Shown here piece by piece: positions 5,492 to 6,337 of a stretch of 6,337 nt of DNA. The stretch covers positions 1 to 6,337 of the forward strand of contig CAMBRJ010000184.1 of the NCBI GenBank assembly GCA_945870175.1, given 5' to 3'. The DNA comes from Gemmatimonas phototrophica (GTDB lineage Bacteria > Gemmatimonadota > Gemmatimonadetes > Gemmatimonadales > Gemmatimonadaceae). Below the pieces are notes generated by a model, which worked only from the letters and a program-made list of their open reading frames with translations, was not told the origin of the DNA and searched no databases. How positions within the stretch are numbered: the first letter of the stretch is position 1; every line of letters starts with the position of its first letter. The translations under genes and the position numbers were made by a program.

Positions 5492-6271
5492 ATGTCCTAT
5501 CAGTTCCTGACCTTCGACGTCACCGACCGCATCGCCACGATCACGGTCAACCGTCCGGACAAGCTGAACGCGTTGAACGATGCCACGATCGCCGAGCTCG
5601 GGATCGCCATCGACGAAGCGAACGCGCGCGACGACGTGGGCGCGGTGCTGCTCACCGGTGCGGGCCGGGCGTTCGTGGCGGGCGCGGACATCTCGGAACT
5701 GGAAAGCCAGTCGCCGCTGGAAGCGCAGCGGCGCGCGCGGGCGGGCCAGGTCATCTTCCGGCGCTTCGAAACGAGCCCCAAGCCCACCATCGCCGCCATC
5801 AATGGATTCGCCCTCGGCGGCGGCTGCGAACTGGCGATGGCCTGTCACCTGCGGATCGCGAGTGAGAAGGCCAAGCTGGGACAGCCGGAAGCGAAACTCG
5901 GCATCGTGCCGGGGTACGGCGGCACGCAGCGCCTGCCGCGTCTGGTGGGACGTGGGGCGGCGCTTCGCCTGCTACTCACCGGGGACATGATCGACGCCGC
6001 CGAAGCGTACCGCTTGGGGCTGGTGGATCAGGTCACGACGGCCGACGAGCTGATCACTACCGTGCGCGCCGTGCTGGGGACCATGCTAGCCAACGCCCCA
6101 CTCGCGATGGCGGGTTGCATTGAAGCCGTGAACCGCGGCCAGGACGTTTCGCTGGAAGAAGGGTGCGCGATCGAATCCGACTTTTTCGGATTGCTCTCCA
6201 GCACCGCCGACATGAAGGAAGGGATGCGCGCGTTCCTCGAGAACCGCCCTCCCCAGTTCACCGGGCGCTGA
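5492..6271 (+). CDS. Enoyl-CoA hydratase (crotonase family)
   Basis: A 259-residue single-domain crotonase-family protein that would hydrate trans-2-enoyl-CoA to 3-hydroxyacyl-CoA in beta-oxidation or a related acyl-CoA pathway. The oxyanion-hole segments are FVAGADISEL (61-70) and ALGGGCELAMA (107-117). Both catalytic glutamates are present: Glu113 in GGGCE and Glu133 in GQPEAKLG. They are followed by IVPGYGGTQRLPRLVG (138-153). The paired glutamates favour true hydratase activity over isomerase or thioesterase relatives, but the physiological substrate cannot be read from sequence. The ATG at 5492 gives the usual N-terminus (MSYQFLTFDVTDRIATITVN). The frame stays open upstream to a GTG at 5441, but that would add 17 proline-rich residues not typical of the family. 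No Shine-Dalgarno sequence is seen before the ATG. It is transcribed divergently from mtnA. Confidence 0.93.
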   Translation: MSYQFLTFDVTDRIATITVNRPDKLNALNDATIAELGIAIDEANARDDVGAVLLTGAGRAFVAGADISELESQSPLEAQRRARAGQVIFRRFETSPKPTIAAINGFALGGGCELAMACHLRIASEKAKLGQPEAKLGIVPGYGGTQRLPRLVGRGAALRLLLTGDMIDAAEAYRLGLVDQVTTADELITTVRAVLGTMLANAPLAMAGCIEAVNRGQDVSLEEGCAIESDFFGLLSSTADMKEGMRAFLENRPPQFTGR

Positions 6272-6284
6272 TCGCGCCGCCGCC

Positions 6285-6337
6285 GTGCTCGCCCGACTGA
6301 TTGCCAAGGACTACCGCACCTTCACGCAACTCGACCT
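6285..6337 (+). CDS. Possible RecF-like ATPase, first 17 codons only
   Basis: A frame beginning with GTG 13 bp after the hydratase stop reads MLARLIAKDYRTFTQLDL (the last codon is incomplete) and runs off the right edge. The pattern LxxLxxxDYRxFxxLDL matches the beginning of RecF and of related SMC/ABC-type recombination ATPases, where a first beta strand precedes D-(F/Y)-R-(N/T)-(F/Y). RecF binds gapped DNA and loads RecA through RecO and RecR. The Walker A motif would be expected about 10-20 residues beyond the edge, so it cannot be verified here. No other start is seen upstream in this frame and no ribosome binding site is evident. Confidence 0.45.
   Translation, partial: MLARLIAKDYRTFTQLD

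Noticed and set aside
5312..5848. A 178-codon minus-strand frame across the mtnA start, the divergent gap and the hydratase start
   Set aside because: It overlaps both real genes in the wrong frames and has shadow-type composition.

Overview
The window is GC-rich, gene-dense bacterial chromosome with no mobile element, RNA gene, CRISPR array or phage signal that I can see. Five complete and two edge-truncated protein genes cover almost all of it. Codon bias, the Tat-type leader, the system I cytochrome c maturation genes and the mixed gene order would fit an environmental GC-rich lineage such as Gemmatimonadota. That placement is an inference from style, not a demonstrated assignment.

Layout, left to right. 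Positions 1-2796 on the minus strand hold a cytochrome c maturation block read ccmE, ccmF, then a Tat-exported protein, probably CcmH, that runs off the left edge. Positions 2797-2905 are the intergenic region before ccmE, with a plausible promoter, a small inverted repeat and a 13-bp tandem repeat overlapping the glpK stop. Positions 2906-5399, also minus, hold glpK (glycerol kinase) and, 7 bp upstream of it, mtnA (methylthioribose-1-phosphate isomerase), an apparent two-gene operon. Positions 5400-5491 are a short divergent promoter region. Positions 5492-6271 on the plus strand hold an enoyl-CoA hydratase of the crotonase family, followed 13 bp later by the first 17 codons of a gene whose N-terminus resembles RecF.

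How the genes work together. CcmE carries heme in the periplasm, CcmF passes it on and CcmH handles the apocytochrome thiols, so the left block is the late half of c-type cytochrome maturation. The early half (ccmABC) is not next to it. mtnA (methionine salvage), glpK (glycerol to glycerol 3-phosphate) and the hydratase (fatty-acid or acyl-CoA metabolism) are ordinary metabolic genes with no obvious common pathway.

I do not see an undescribed multi-gene system. The most noteworthy point is that CcmE has cysteine where the classical heme-binding histidine should be (a CxxxY motif) yet appears to be co-encoded with a CcmH-like protein. Smaller points are the Tat leader on that protein, a hairpin that covers the ccmF ribosome binding site, the mtnA-glpK pairing and the tandem palindromic repeat.
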